Numbered from the stretch's first letter, positions 51,345-62,870 are shown. The stretch: 64,000 bases of DNA from Bradyrhizobium sp. WSM1417 (GCF_000515415.1 NZ_KI911783.1:7675831-7739830), one strand, 5' to 3'. Notes: generated by a model not told the origin, from the sequence alone. Numbers and translations: made by a program.

Positions 51345-51485
51345 TCCGTGGGGTCCCTTAATCTCAAAAGCGGCCGCCTTTTAGCGGATCGAGGCATGCG
51401 AGGCCAGCCGCGGTTTTGGGCGGTATATCCACGATTTCGTCATGCCGGGCATAGGCGAGCGGAGGCGAAGCCGTCCTATGGACGC

Positions 51486-52361
51486 CTAGCCTAGCTCCCG
51501 CAGGGCCGCTTCCACGATCTTGCGCGCATCGGCGGTGAGTGCGGCCTGCGGCGGGACGGGATCACCGACGTCGTAGCCCTGGAAGGCCAATCCGGCCTTG
51601 ATGCAAGCCGCCAGGTTGAAGCGGGCAAAAGCCTCGTTGATGCGCCACAGCCTGCGCTGGAGCGCCATCGCCTCGTCCCAGCGGCCGGCCTTGCAGAGGT
51701 CGTAGAGCGCGACGCTCTGGCGCGGAATGATGCACGCCGGGCCCGCCATCCAGCCGAGCCCGCCGATCAGCATCACGGCGGCCGGGATATGGGCGGAGGC
51801 CGAGAACACCCGCAAGGCATCGCCGCAGCGGTTCATGATCGAGAGCAGCCGGCCGGTGTTGGTCGAGGCGTCCTTGATGTAACCGATGCGCGGATGTTCG
51901 GCGAGACGCGCGATGACATCGAGGGTGAGATCGGAGCGCTGGAATTGCGGATTGGTGTAGATGACAACGGGGATGTCCACGGCATCGGCGATGGCACGGA
52001 AATAGGATTCGATTTGGGCATCAGCAAGCGGGAAATACGCTTCCAGGATCGCCAGAATGCCGTCGGCGCCGAGCTCCTGATACGCTATCGCCTGCGCCAC
52101 CGCGTCAGCCGTCGAGGTGGAGGCAACGCCCGCAACAACAGGCACACGTCCCCTCGCCGCCTCGATCGTGGTCTGCACGACCGCTGTGCGTTGGGCGGCA
52201 TTGAGATAGGCGAACTCGCCGGTCGAACCGAGCGGGGTCAGACCGTGGACACCGGCGCCGATTAGATCGTCGCAGAGTTTTGCGAGGACATTGGTGCGCA
52301 CCGTACCGTCGCTATCGGCGGGCGAGACGAGATATGGAAAGACGCCGTGGAATTCGGACAT
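51486..52361 (-). CDS. Dihydrodipicolinate synthase/N-acetylneuraminate lyase family protein
   Basis: 291 residues. It is a TIM barrel with the family GSTGE motif (residues 45-49), Tyr135 (VIYTNP) and the Schiff-base Lys163 (YIKDAST). These match pyruvate-dependent aldolases. Its biosynthetic role as DapA is unlikely, as it stands by itself and lacks lysine-pathway neighbours; a sugar-acid or 2-keto acid aldolase is more probable. It is upstream of, and co-directional with, the molybdenum enzyme gene. The intergenic stretch between them includes GCCGGGCATAGGCGAGC repeat-like sequence. Confidence 0.85.
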   Translation of the reverse strand: MSEFHGVFPYLVSPADSDGTVRTNVLAKLCDDLIGAGVHGLTPLGSTGEFAYLNAAQRTAVVQTTIEAARGRVPVVAGVASTSTADAVAQAIAYQELGADGILAILEAYFPLADAQIESYFRAIADAVDIPVVIYTNPQFQRSDLTLDVIARLAEHPRIGYIKDASTNTGRLLSIMNRCGDALRVFSASAHIPAAVMLIGGLGWMAGPACIIPRQSVALYDLCKAGRWDEAMALQRRLWRINEAFARFNLAACIKAGLAFQGYDVGDPVPPQAALTADARKIVEAALRELG

Positions 52362-52419
52362 GTCGGACCTGATCGCGGAATACTGGTTCGACCGGTCTTA
52401 GCAACGCCGGCGCAGGCGA

Positions 52420-53383
52420 TCAAACCCTGATCAGCCGCACCCGTGTGCCCCAGGGATCAACCGCCTCCACGCCATTCGCCAGCGCCGTGACTTTCGCGCC
52501 GCCCTTGCGCAGGCGCTCGTCCTGCGCGGCAAGCAGCTCCGGCTTCTCCGTCACCAGCGAGAACCAGGCGAGCCCTGTTGCCTGATCGTCGCGTTGGCCG
52601 GCACCCTGGCTCTGCCAGACGTTCATGCCGAGGTGATGATGGTAGCGGCCCGACGACAGGAACGCGGCACCGTTGCGGCTGCGGGTCGGGTCCAGGCCGA
52701 TGGCACCGTGGTAGAAGCGCTCGGCCTGCGAGGTCGCCGACGCGCAGATGCATGTGGCCGATGCGCAGACCGTCCGGCGCCTTGGCATAATCAGGCACGC
52801 GCGTATTGGTCAGCGACAGCAGGTCGGGAATGTTGAGCTCGTCGGCCGCCATCTTCACGCTGCCCTCGCTCCACTGCCATTGCGAGGGATCGCGGTCGGC
52901 ATAGACCTCGATGCCGTTGCCTTCGGGATCGTCGAGATAGACGGATTCGCTGACGAGATGATCGGCAAAGCCCGAAAGCGGCACGCGATGCGAAGCGGCT
53001 GCCACCAGCCAGCGCGCCAAGTCCTTGCGCGTCGGCATCAGGAAGGCGGTGTGGTAGAGGCCGGCGGCGTTGCGCGGCTCGATTGTGGCATCGGGACGGG
53101 CCTCCAGCACCAGCAGCGAGATGCCGGCCGTGCCGAGGCTAGCGGCAGTTGCCGAGCGCTCCATCACGGTAAGGCCGATCACGTCGCGATAGTAGTCGGC
53201 GACCTTGTCGAGATTCTTCACCCGGAGGGTCACCATCCCGACCCGCATCGGCGTGCGGCTGGCATAGGTCGGCCCATCGCCCTCTGGTGCGCCCTCAGCG
53301 CGCGCCGCGCCCGCAGCCGCCATTGCAAGCGAGCTGGCGCCGGCGAGTTGAAGCAGGGTGCGGCGGGTGAGGTCGATGGTCAT
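52420..53383 (-). pseudogene. Frameshifted VOC-family (catechol dioxygenase-like) gene
   Basis: The first part (from ATG 53383) encodes a twin-arginine-like leader (DLTRRTLLQLAGASSLAMAA) and a VOC domain (MRVGMVTLRVKNLDKVADYY, LDDPEGNGIEVYADRDPSQW). At about 52735 the frame breaks in GHMHLRVGDL. A shifted frame then continues the second VOC domain (QAERFYHGAIGLDP, FLSSGRYHHHLGMNVWQ, then WGTRVRLIRV) to the stop at 52420. One extra base, or two missing, explains the break. The second frame has no start of its own. Together the halves make an intact two-domain protein of about 320 residues. It is either a pseudogene or a sequencing error. Confidence 0.8.
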
Positions 53384-53584
53384 CAATCAGGGCTCGTAAA
53401 AAGGCTTGAGGTCGTACGGCACAAGGTAGAGCCGATTGCTACACGTTCCCGTGAGCGGCTCCCAATCACATGTTCGTCGGCAGTGGTCTTATCAATCAGC
53501 TTCCCTGCTCATTTCCTGGCCATGCGGCCAGTTACGCGATCGCCCGCGACATCCCAGATTGAGGACAGCTTACAGGAGCCCGCC

Positions 53585-54451
53585 ATGACCGACTCAACTC
53601 CCCTGACTTCGCTGTCGTCCGCGCTCGCGGACGTGGTGTCCCGCACCGCGCCGTCCGTCGTCGCCGTGCATTCGCATCGCTCCCGCGCCACCGGCTTCGT
53701 CTGGAAGCCCGGCCTGATCGTCACCGCCGACGAGGCGCTGGCCGATGAGGGGGACGTCGAGATCGGCGTCTCCGACGGCAGCACCGCAGCCGCCACGATT
53801 GCAGGCCGCGACCATACGACGGATATCGCCCTGCTGCGCGTCGATACGGCGCTGACCCCGGTCAAGCTGGCCACAATTGTCCCGCCCCTCGGCGCGTTGT
53901 CGATCGTCGTCGCCACCAACCGCGATGCCCCGAGCGCCGCGCTCGCAATGGTATCGGCCTCCGGCAAGAGCTGGCGCTCGCTGCGCGGCGGCGACATCGA
54001 CGCGCGGATCGAGCTCGACGTCCGCTTGCGCTCCAGCCAGCAGGGCGGCCTCGCGCTCGATGCATCGGGCGAAGCCTTCGGCATGGCCGTACTCGGCCCG
54101 AGGCGCGTGCTGGTGATCCCGACGGCCACGATCGAGCGGGTCGCGGCACAGTTAGAGGCCCGCGGCCACATCGCACGCGGCTATCTCGGCCTCGGGCTGC
54201 AGCCGGTCCGGCTCGACGACGGTGTCGGCGCGATGGTGATGAATGTCGACAAGGCCGGCCCTTCGGCGACGGCCGGCATCCGCCAGGGTGACGTCATCGT
54301 CGCCGTCAACGACCAGAAACTGTCCGGCGTACGCGCGCTGTCGCGTACGCTGGGTCCGGCGAGTGTCGGCACCGTGGTCGATGTCGCGGCGCGCCGCGGC
54401 GGCGAGCCGGTCAGCTTCAAGGTCACGATCGGCGAGAGGCCGGCGGCGTGA
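53585..54451 (+). CDS. HtrA/DegP-like PDZ protein lacking catalytic His and Ser
   Basis: 288 residues from ATG 53585. The trypsin-like part keeps HtrA landmarks: ATGFVWKPGLIVTADEAL, then DHTTDIALLRV, then SSQQGGLALDASGEAFGMAV. The family His (TNNHVV) is Glu (TADEAL) and the Ser (GNSGG) is Gln (SQQGG); the Asp remains. A PDZ domain follows (GYLGLGLQPVRL to DQKLSGVRALSRTLG). There is no signal peptide or anchor, so it may be cytosolic, unlike usual HtrA. It is translationally coupled by overlap (GTGA) to a LuxR-type regulator gene. It probably binds peptides or proteins rather than cutting them; this is inference. Confidence 0.85.
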   Translation: MTDSTPLTSLSSALADVVSRTAPSVVAVHSHRSRATGFVWKPGLIVTADEALADEGDVEIGVSDGSTAAATIAGRDHTTDIALLRVDTALTPVKLATIVPPLGALSIVVATNRDAPSAALAMVSASGKSWRSLRGGDIDARIELDVRLRSSQQGGLALDASGEAFGMAVLGPRRVLVIPTATIERVAAQLEARGHIARGYLGLGLQPVRLDDGVGAMVMNVDKAGPSATAGIRQGDVIVAVNDQKLSGVRALSRTLGPASVGTVVDVAARRGGEPVSFKVTIGERPAA

Positions 54452-54819
54452 GCGAGGACATCGCGCCCGAGATCGTTCTGGCTTTGGAGATCGACGATCC
54501 CGCCCTCGCCGATCGCCTGGCTGCTCTGCTCGGCAATATCGCCGGGCTTCGCCTCGCCGAACCCGGGGAAAAGGCCGCCGCGACGATTGTCACCCGCGAT
54601 CCGCGCATCATGCCTGAGGACATCGCGCTGACGCAGCGCGAGCTCGATGTGCTGGCGTTGATGGCGGAAGGTGGCTCCAACAAGATGATCGCGCGTCAGC
54701 TCGGCATTTCCGTCCACACAGTGAAATTCCATGTCGGCTCGCTGCTCGATAAGCTCGATGCCACCGGCCGCACCGATGCGGTGGCACATGCGGCACGGCG
54801 CGGCGTGATCGAGCTCTAG
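54448..54819 (+). CDS. Short LuxR-type HTH regulator with vestigial N-terminus
   Basis: 123 residues from GTG 54448, which overlaps the end of the pseudo-HtrA gene. The C-terminal half is a full LuxR helix-turn-helix (LTQRELDVLALMAEGGSNKMIARQLGISVHTVKFHVGSLL). The N-terminal 55 residues (EIVLALEIDDPALADRLAALL) look like the start of a receiver domain, but the phosphorylated Asp and later strands are missing. It could be an eroded response regulator, activated by the adjacent PDZ protein instead of phosphorylation. The stop overlaps the stop of the convergent kinase gene. Confidence 0.8.
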   Translation: MSEDIAPEIVLALEIDDPALADRLAALLGNIAGLRLAEPGEKAAATIVTRDPRIMPEDIALTQRELDVLALMAEGGSNKMIARQLGISVHTVKFHVGSLLDKLDATGRTDAVAHAARRGVIEL

Positions 54820-55889
54820 GGCGGGTGCGGCGGGAAGCTGAGCTGGACCGTCAGGCCCGGCGCGTTGTCGTGCAGGGCAATCTCGGCGCCATGGAGGCGA
54901 GCGACCGCGGCAACCAAGCTTAAACCAAGGCCGTTACCCGGGGTATAGCGGCTCTGTTCGAGCCGGTAGAAGCGTTTGAACACCTGATCGCGCTGATCCG
55001 CCGGAATGCCCGGACCGTCGTCGACGATCGCGATCACTGCCCCCTCATTGGCACTGCGGCAGGTGACGGTCACCTGCCCGCCCTTGCAGCCGTGCTTGAT
55101 CGCGTTATCGACGAGATTGGCGATGGCGTCGAACAGCAGGTCGCGATCGCCAATAATCGCCACCTCGCGGTCGCCGCCCAGGCTGAGCCGCGTCGCAACC
55201 TGTTCGGCGGCGGCATCGTAGAGCTCGACGACCTCGCCGGCAATTTCGGCGAGGTTGAGGGTGCGAAACGCGCTGCGCCGGGCGCGGGTCTCGATCTCCG
55301 AGATGCGGGTGATGGAGGCAAACATGCCGAGCACCGCGTCGAGATCGGCGATAGTGTCACCAATCAGCGCCGCGTCGGCCTCGCCGTTGCGCGAGGCGTG
55401 ATAAGCTTTTTCCAGCCGACCCCGCATGCGCGTCAGCGGCGTGCGCAGATCATGGGCGACGTTGTCGCTAACCTGCTTGACCTCGCCCATCAAAGTCTCG
55501 ATGCGGTCGAGCATCTGGTTGAGGTTTTCGGCGACGCGGTCCCACTCGTCGTGACTGCCGCGCAAGGGAATGCGCTGGTCGAGGCCCGACATCATGATGG
55601 CGCGGCTGGTGGCGTTGATCTCCTCGATCCGCCCGACCGTGCGGCGCGTCACCAGCACCGCGGCGAGCCCGGCGAGCACCAGCATCAGCACGGCGACAGC
55701 GGCCATTGCGAGCTCGATCATCGCGGTGAAGCCGCTGTGATCGCCGGCATCGCCGACACGGTTCTGCACATAGGCGATCGTGCCGAAATAGACATAGGCC
55801 ATGATCGCCGCGACGATCAGCCCGAACGCCGCGATCGCGATCAGCGCAAGGCGGAAGGTGGAGGAGCGGAGCGTTTTAGCCAGGAGCAC
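54816..55889 (-). CDS. Sensor histidine kinase
   Basis: 357 residues from GTG 55889. Two transmembrane helices (about 12-38 and 58-82) enclose a very short periplasmic loop. A HAMP domain follows (TRRTVGRIEEINATSRAIM), then the phosphorylated His146 (NVAHDLRTPLTRMRG) and an HATPase_c domain with N box (LFDAIANLVDNAIKHG), G1 (IVDDGPGIP) and G2 (GNGLGLSLV). The start lies 14 bases inside the response regulator gene, so the two are cotranslated. The signal is unknown; the short loop suggests membrane or intracellular sensing. Confidence 0.92.
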   Translation of the reverse strand: MLLAKTLRSSTFRLALIAIAAFGLIVAAIMAYVYFGTIAYVQNRVGDAGDHSGFTAMIELAMAAVAVLMLVLAGLAAVLVTRRTVGRIEEINATSRAIMMSGLDQRIPLRGSHDEWDRVAENLNQMLDRIETLMGEVKQVSDNVAHDLRTPLTRMRGRLEKAYHASRNGEADAALIGDTIADLDAVLGMFASITRISEIETRARRSAFRTLNLAEIAGEVVELYDAAAEQVATRLSLGGDREVAIIGDRDLLFDAIANLVDNAIKHGCKGGQVTVTCRSANEGAVIAIVDDGPGIPADQRDQVFKRFYRLEQSRYTPGNGLGLSLVAAVARLHGAEIALHDNAPGLTVQLSFPPHPP

Positions 55890-56568
55890 GGAGACAATAT
55901 CCGATGCCGCGGATGGTGTGGATCAGCGGATAGGCCTGGGCGTCATCGACCTTGCGGCGGACGCGACCGACGTAGACGTCGATGATATTGGTGGAGGGAT
56001 CGAAGTGCAGATCCCAGACATGCTGGAGCAGCATCGCACGCGAGACGACGCGCCCCTCGTTGCGGACGAGATATTCGAGCAGCTGGAATTCCCGCGGCAA
56101 CAGCGGAATCTTCCGGCCGCGGCGGCTCGCGCTCCGCGCGATCAGGTCGATGGCGAGATCGCCGACCCGCAGGATCGTCTCCTTGGCAACGGTGTCGCTG
56201 CGCCGGCCGAGTGCCTCCAGCCGCGCCAGCAATTCGGTGAAGGAGAACGGCTTGACCAGATAATCGTCGCCGCCGGCGCGCAAGCCGCGCACGCGGTCGT
56301 CGACCTCGCCGAGCGCGGAAATGATCAGGAACGGCGCGGCGATGCCGTCGTGGCGCAACTGGCGCATCACGGTGATGCCGTCGATGTCGGGCAGCATGCG
56401 GTCGATGGTGATCACGGCATAGTCGCGCGCGGCGCCGTGGCTGAGGGCTTCGCGCCCCGTGGCGGCGAGATCGACGTCGTAGCCAGAAATCGTCAGCTCC
56501 TCGACGAGCTGGCCTGCGGTTTCCGCATCGTCCTCGACGACCAGAATGCGGCGGTGAGCTCCGGACAT
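55876..56568 (-). CDS. OmpR-family response regulator
   Basis: 230 residues. The receiver domain has the acidic pocket (VVEDD, residues 11-14), phosphoacceptor Asp56 (VITIDRMLPDIDG) and Lys in DDYLVKPFSF. The C-terminal winged helix has LLPREFQLLEYLVRNEGRVVSR and the VDVYVGRVRRKV-like recognition segment (IIDVYVGRVRRKVDD). It precedes the kinase gene with a 14-base overlap. The targets are unknown. It may control the convergent pseudo-HtrA/LuxR operon, which is inference. Confidence 0.93.
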   Translation of the reverse strand: MSGAHRRILVVEDDAETAGQLVEELTISGYDVDLAATGREALSHGAARDYAVITIDRMLPDIDGITVMRQLRHDGIAAPFLIISALGEVDDRVRGLRAGGDDYLVKPFSFTELLARLEALGRRSDTVAKETILRVGDLAIDLIARSASRRGRKIPLLPREFQLLEYLVRNEGRVVSRAMLLQHVWDLHFDPSTNIIDVYVGRVRRKVDDAQAYPLIHTIRGIGYCLRAPG

Positions 56569-56665
56569 GACAAACTCCGCGCGACGATCGCCACCAGACT
56601 ATCCCGTTCCGGGGCTGAGCGGAACCGCCCGATGACGATCGCGACAATGGTGCGGTACGGCGATG

Positions 56666-57115
56666 CTAGTACCAAGAGTCTCCGCACACATTGACCCATT
56701 GCCACCCGTAGGGCGTCAAGCTCCTGCGCCAGCAGCCGTCATTGTAGCCGGCATAGTAATAAGGCGCACCGAAGACGGGGAAACGACGGAAGTGAAGGTG
56801 GTGGAAGGCATGATGGCCGTGCCAGCCGGCACCCGCAAAGCGCGGTCCGATCGCGCCATGCGCAAAGCGCGGTCCACCGAAGCCTGCTCCGCCAACATGG
56901 GCAAAGCGCGCACCGCCCATGCCGCCCACATGCATGCCGCCGAAGCCACCGGCGTGCATGCCGCCGCCGAAATGCCCACCACCGCCGAAATGTCCGCCGC
57001 CACCGAAGCCACCATGTCCACCACCGCCACCACCTCTGGCAAGCACAGGCGAAGCGAGCGCCATCACCGCTGCGATCGTCACCGCGGTGAGGCCTTTGAG
57101 AATCCTGTTGTCCAT
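56666..57115 (-). CDS. Gly/His-rich exported protein
   Basis: 149 residues from ATG 57115, with GGAGGA upstream. A signal peptide (LKGLTAVTIAAVMALASPVLA) is followed by a low-complexity region, GGGGGGHGGFGGGGHFGGGG, with about 15 His. The C-terminus has Tyr/Trp-rich segments (APYYYAGYNDGCWRRSLTPYGWQW) and two Cys. Rhizobial genomes have such proteins of unknown role; metal binding or a surface/wall role is possible. It lies alone, downstream of the family A and B repeats. Confidence 0.75.
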   Translation of the reverse strand: MDNRILKGLTAVTIAAVMALASPVLARGGGGGGHGGFGGGGHFGGGGHFGGGMHAGGFGGMHVGGMGGARFAHVGGAGFGGPRFAHGAIGPRFAGAGWHGHHAFHHLHFRRFPVFGAPYYYAGYNDGCWRRSLTPYGWQWVNVCGDSWY

Positions 57116-57252
57116 CGAAGCGTCCTCCGTGCTGCACGGCGATACCTGCCGCGCGAGGAGGCTCAGATGAGAGGAAGGGACTGGCAGCTTCAACTTACAA
57201 ACGCGCCAGATTCTGACGCGGGAGTTAGGGAGACGGACCCGCGCTCTCGCCC

Positions 57253-57340
57253 CGTCATTGCGAGGAGCCCTTGCGACGAAGCAATCCAGAGTGTTGCCTT
57301 GGAGGCAGTCTGGATTGCTTCGCTTCGCTCGCAATGACGA
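57253..57340. repeat. Inverted repeat (family B)
   Basis: CGTCATTGCGAGGAGCCCTT-GCGACGAAGCAATCCAG faces CTGGATTGCTTCGCTTCGCT-CGCAATGACGA. The gap 57116-57428 holds only this and the family A unit; I see no gene there. Confidence 0.85.
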
Positions 57341-57384
57341 CATGGATAGAACTCTCCAATTGTGGAGCAGCTCAACCGTAGGGG

Positions 57385-57420
57385 CGATCCGACCTCTCCC
57401 CGCAGAAGAGCGGAGAGAGG
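57385..57420. repeat. Partial family A repeat
   Basis: CGATCCGACCTCTCCCCGC-AGAAGAGCGGAGAGAGG, the second half of the family A unit only. It adjoins the tex stop codon and could act as its 3' hairpin. Confidence 0.65.
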
Positions 57421-57428
57421 GTTAGAAG

Positions 57429-59765
<2,337 letters not shown>

Positions 59766-59948
59766 GCGAGAACCCCTCTATCCAAGCACGCATCGCGGAG
59801 GCGAACCACCGGCTGCGGGACGCCGCTTATGGACCAATCGGGGTTGATTCATCAAGGTGCGGCGGACGACCGTCGACAAGGGATTTTTTGTTGAGCCGAT
59901 GCGATCTCGCCACAATCATGGGAGCGACGTAGACGGCGCACATATCCC

Positions 59949-60077
59949 CGTCGTCCTGGCGAAAGCCAGGACCCATACCGCGTGATTCATCGATTATGGG
60001 CGGCAGGCGTACCGAACGACGAGTCTTCGCCAAACTCACCCCTGGGGTAATGGGTCCTGGCTTTCGCCAGGACGACG
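59949..60077. repeat. Composite inverted repeat (family C)
   Basis: CGTCGTCCTGGCGAAAGCCA-GGACCCAT and TGGGTCCTGGCTTTCGCCAG-GACGACG flank an inner TCTTCGCCAAAC. It fills part of the 397-base gap between the divergent tex and amidohydrolase genes. Nothing else is identified there, so promoters of both genes must sit near its edges. Confidence 0.85.
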
Positions 60078-60162
60078 AGGAGGATGCCTCGACACCTTGA
60101 CAGACACCCTCGTTCAACGGCTGTTTTGTCCGCCGGGCTCCTGAACCCATGTGAGGACTATC

Positions 60163-61275
60163 ATGCGGACGACATCGGTCGGCGTCTTCAAGGTCGCGAC
60201 CAAAGGCCCGGGCGACGTCTCGGGATTGATGAGCATGATCGGCTCCGGCGCGATCGATCCGGCATCGATCCTGGCGATCCTCGGCAAGACCGAAGGCAAT
60301 GGCGGCGTCAACGACTTTACCCGGGAATATGCCGTTGCCGCGCTGTGCACGGCGCTGGCGCCGCAACTCGGCCTGTCGGCGCAGGAGGTCGAGCAACGCA
60401 TCGCTTTCGTGATGTCCGGTGGCACCGAGGGTGTGCTGAGCCCGCATATCACCGTGTTCACGCGCCGGGACGTCCAGCAGCGCCCGGCAGGCATCTCCGG
60501 CAAGCGCCTGAGCATCGGCATGGCGCACACGCGGGATTTTCTCCCTGAAGAGCTCGGCCGCTCCGCTCAGATCACGGCGACAGCCGACGCCGTGCAGGCC
60601 GCGATGGCGGATGCCGGCATCGCCGATCCCACCGACGTCCACTTCGTGCAGATCAAGTGCCCGCTGCTCACCAGCGATCGCGTCGAGGCGGCGAATGCGC
60701 GCGGCCACAAGACGGTGACGACCAGCGCCTACAGCTCGATGGCCTATTCGCGCGGCGCTTCCGCGCTCGGGGTCGCGGTCGCCCTCGGGGAGATCGCAAC
60801 CGACATTCGCGACGACGACGTGCTGCGACGCTACGATCTGTTCTCGAACGTCGCCTCGACCTCGTCCGGAATCGAGCTGATGCACAACGTGGTCATCGTG
60901 CTCGGCAACGCGATGTCCTCGACGAGCGAATTCGAGATCGGGCATGCCGTGATGGGCGATGCGATCGACGCTGCCGCGGTGCTTGCGGCGCTGGAGAGCG
61001 TCGGGCTCGGTGCCGCGCCGCAGACGACGACCGGCCGCGAGCTCGTCAACATCTTCGCCAAGGCCGAGGCCTCGCCTGATGGCAGCGTGCGCGGCTTCCG
61101 CCACACCATGCTGGAAGATACCGATATCAGCTCGACACGCCACGCCCGGGCTGCCGTCGGCGGCCTGATTGCCGGCCTCGCCGGCACCGCTGCGGTCTAT
61201 GTCTCCGGCGGCGCCGAGCACCAGGGCCCCGCGGGCGGCGGGCCGGTCGCGGTGATCGCAAAGCTCTCGAATTGA
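60163..61275 (+). CDS. Ring-opening amidohydrolase (cyanuric acid amidohydrolase/barbiturase family)
   Basis: 370 residues from ATG 60163, with GAGG a few bases upstream. All three Lys/Ser pairs of the family are visible: Lys42 (ILGKTEGNGG) and Ser85 (VMSGGTEG); Lys165 (QIKCPLL) and Ser200 (RGASALG); Lys300 (IFAKAEAS) and Ser348 (YVSGGAEHQGPAGGG). The threefold internal symmetry is also evident. Members open cyanuric acid or barbituric acid rings. Which ring it accepts is not decided by these motifs. An amidase gene follows at 126 bases, which fits a two-step hydrolysis. Confidence 0.9.
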   Translation: MRTTSVGVFKVATKGPGDVSGLMSMIGSGAIDPASILAILGKTEGNGGVNDFTREYAVAALCTALAPQLGLSAQEVEQRIAFVMSGGTEGVLSPHITVFTRRDVQQRPAGISGKRLSIGMAHTRDFLPEELGRSAQITATADAVQAAMADAGIADPTDVHFVQIKCPLLTSDRVEAANARGHKTVTTSAYSSMAYSRGASALGVAVALGEIATDIRDDDVLRRYDLFSNVASTSSGIELMHNVVIVLGNAMSSTSEFEIGHAVMGDAIDAAAVLAALESVGLGAAPQTTTGRELVNIFAKAEASPDGSVRGFRHTMLEDTDISSTRHARAAVGGLIAGLAGTAAVYVSGGAEHQGPAGGGPVAVIAKLSN

Positions 61276-61400
61276 TGCGTCCGCATGCAATGCGGGATTA
61301 CCTCTCCATCCGGCGCAACCCTGCCCTTCGCGCCGCCTCGGTTGATTAAAGTGTTCCTGTGCGAAACTAAGGTGGCGCCGCACGAAGAGGTTTGGATCGC

Positions 61401-62870
61401 ATGACTTTTCCGATGAGCTGGAACGAATGGGCGCAGCACGATGGCGTGGGGCTGGCCGCGCGCGTCCGCAAGGGCGAGCTCACGGCAAAGGAGTTGGCGC
61501 GGCAGGCTGCCGCGGGCGTCGCCAAGGTCAACCCGGCACTGTCGGGCGTGGTCGAGTTGTTCGATGACGTGATCGCCGATCCGGCCAAGGACGGCGCCAA
61601 TCTCGCCGGCCCGTTCGCCGGCCTGCCCTTCCTGATGAAGGACCTCGGCCCGACCATGAAGGGCCGGCTCCAGGAGATGGGCTCGCTGTTGATGCGCGGC
61701 AATCGCGCCGGCGCCGATACGTTCCTGACCGGCAAATTCCGCCAGGCCGGACTGAACCTGATCGGACGCACCACGACGCCGGAATTCGGCGTCTGCAGTT
61801 CGGCCGACAATCCGGCCGTCTATGTCACGCGCAATCCCTGGGACACCGACTACACCACCTGCGGCTCGTCGGCGGGAAGCGCCGCGATCGTGGCCGCCGG
61901 CGTGGTGCCGATCGCACACGCGACTGACGGCGGCGGCTCGATCCGCATTCCCGCCGGCGTCAACGGCAATATCGGGCTGAAAGTCTCGCGCGGCGTGTTC
62001 TCGCTCGCACCGCACATGTCCGATCTCACCGGCCTTGTCTCGATCCAGGGCTGCCAGTCGCGCTCGGTGCGCGACACCGCCGCCTTCGTCGATCACGCAA
62101 GGGGAGCGGCGCCCGGCGAGTTCATGCCGTTCTGGACCACGGCGCAGCCATATTCCGAGATGATCAAGCGCGATCCGTCAAAACTTCGCATCGCGCTGTC
62201 GCACAGCTGGGGCGACTACACCGCGACGCCCGAGATCGCCGCCGAGCTGGCGAAGGCCGGCCGCTTCCTCGAAGGCCTCGGCCATCACGTCGACTACGCA
62301 TTGCCCGAGCTCGACTTCCGCGCCGCGTTCCAGGCGCAGACCACCTGCTACATCTCGAATTTTGCCGTGGTGATCTCCAACATGCTCGCCGCGCGCGGGC
62401 TGGAAAAGCCGCCGGAAGATCTGATCGAGCCGATGAATATCCGGATCTGGGAAGCCGGCCGGCATACGAGCTTCGCCGAGCGGGCGAAGATGCAAGGCGT
62501 GTTCAACACGACCTCGCGCGCATTCGGCGCCTTCTTCGAGCAGTGGGACGTGATCCTGACGCCGATCACGGCGCTGCCGACGCCGAAGGTCGGCACGAGG
62601 GAATATCTCACCACCTCCGACAATCCTGACGTGCTCGACTGGTTCGGCAATCTCTGGCGCTTCTTCGCCTTCACGCCGCTCGCCAATCTCTGCGGCATGC
62701 CGGCGATCTCGATGCCGATGGCCACGCAGGATCACGGCCTGCCGCTCGGCATCCAGGCGATTGCGAAACAGGCCAATGACGGCCTCCTGCTGCAACTCGC
62801 CGCCCAGATCGAGCGCGCGCTCGACGGCAAGTGGAACGACGGCAGGAAGCCGAAGGTGCATGTGAGCTGA
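61401..62870 (+). CDS. Amidase signature enzyme
   Basis: 489 residues from ATG 61401; GAAGAGG lies about ten bases upstream. The catalytic set is complete: Lys80 (FLMKDLG), the cis-Ser region (TTCGSSAGSAA, Ser156) and the nucleophile Ser180 (DGGGSIRIPAG). The usual GGSSGGS reads CGSSAGS. It resembles amidases acting on carboxamides or ureido acids. The position after the ring-opening enzyme suggests it hydrolyses the opened product, for example biuret- or ureidomalonate-like. This is inference from linkage. Confidence 0.88.
   Translation: MTFPMSWNEWAQHDGVGLAARVRKGELTAKELARQAAAGVAKVNPALSGVVELFDDVIADPAKDGANLAGPFAGLPFLMKDLGPTMKGRLQEMGSLLMRGNRAGADTFLTGKFRQAGLNLIGRTTTPEFGVCSSADNPAVYVTRNPWDTDYTTCGSSAGSAAIVAAGVVPIAHATDGGGSIRIPAGVNGNIGLKVSRGVFSLAPHMSDLTGLVSIQGCQSRSVRDTAAFVDHARGAAPGEFMPFWTTAQPYSEMIKRDPSKLRIALSHSWGDYTATPEIAAELAKAGRFLEGLGHHVDYALPELDFRAAFQAQTTCYISNFAVVISNMLAARGLEKPPEDLIEPMNIRIWEAGRHTSFAERAKMQGVFNTTSRAFGAFFEQWDVILTPITALPTPKVGTREYLTTSDNPDVLDWFGNLWRFFAFTPLANLCGMPAISMPMATQDHGLPLGIQAIAKQANDGLLLQLAAQIERALDGKWNDGRKPKVHVS

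Noticed and set aside
51486..52361. DapA of lysine biosynthesis
   Set aside because: Only family-level residues match. There is no lysine-pathway context, and paralogues of this family have many functions.
52748..53584. Long in-frame N-terminal extension of the pseudo-HtrA gene
   Set aside because: It runs antisense through the VOC gene and lacks family similarity. The HtrA-like sequence starts at ATG 53585.
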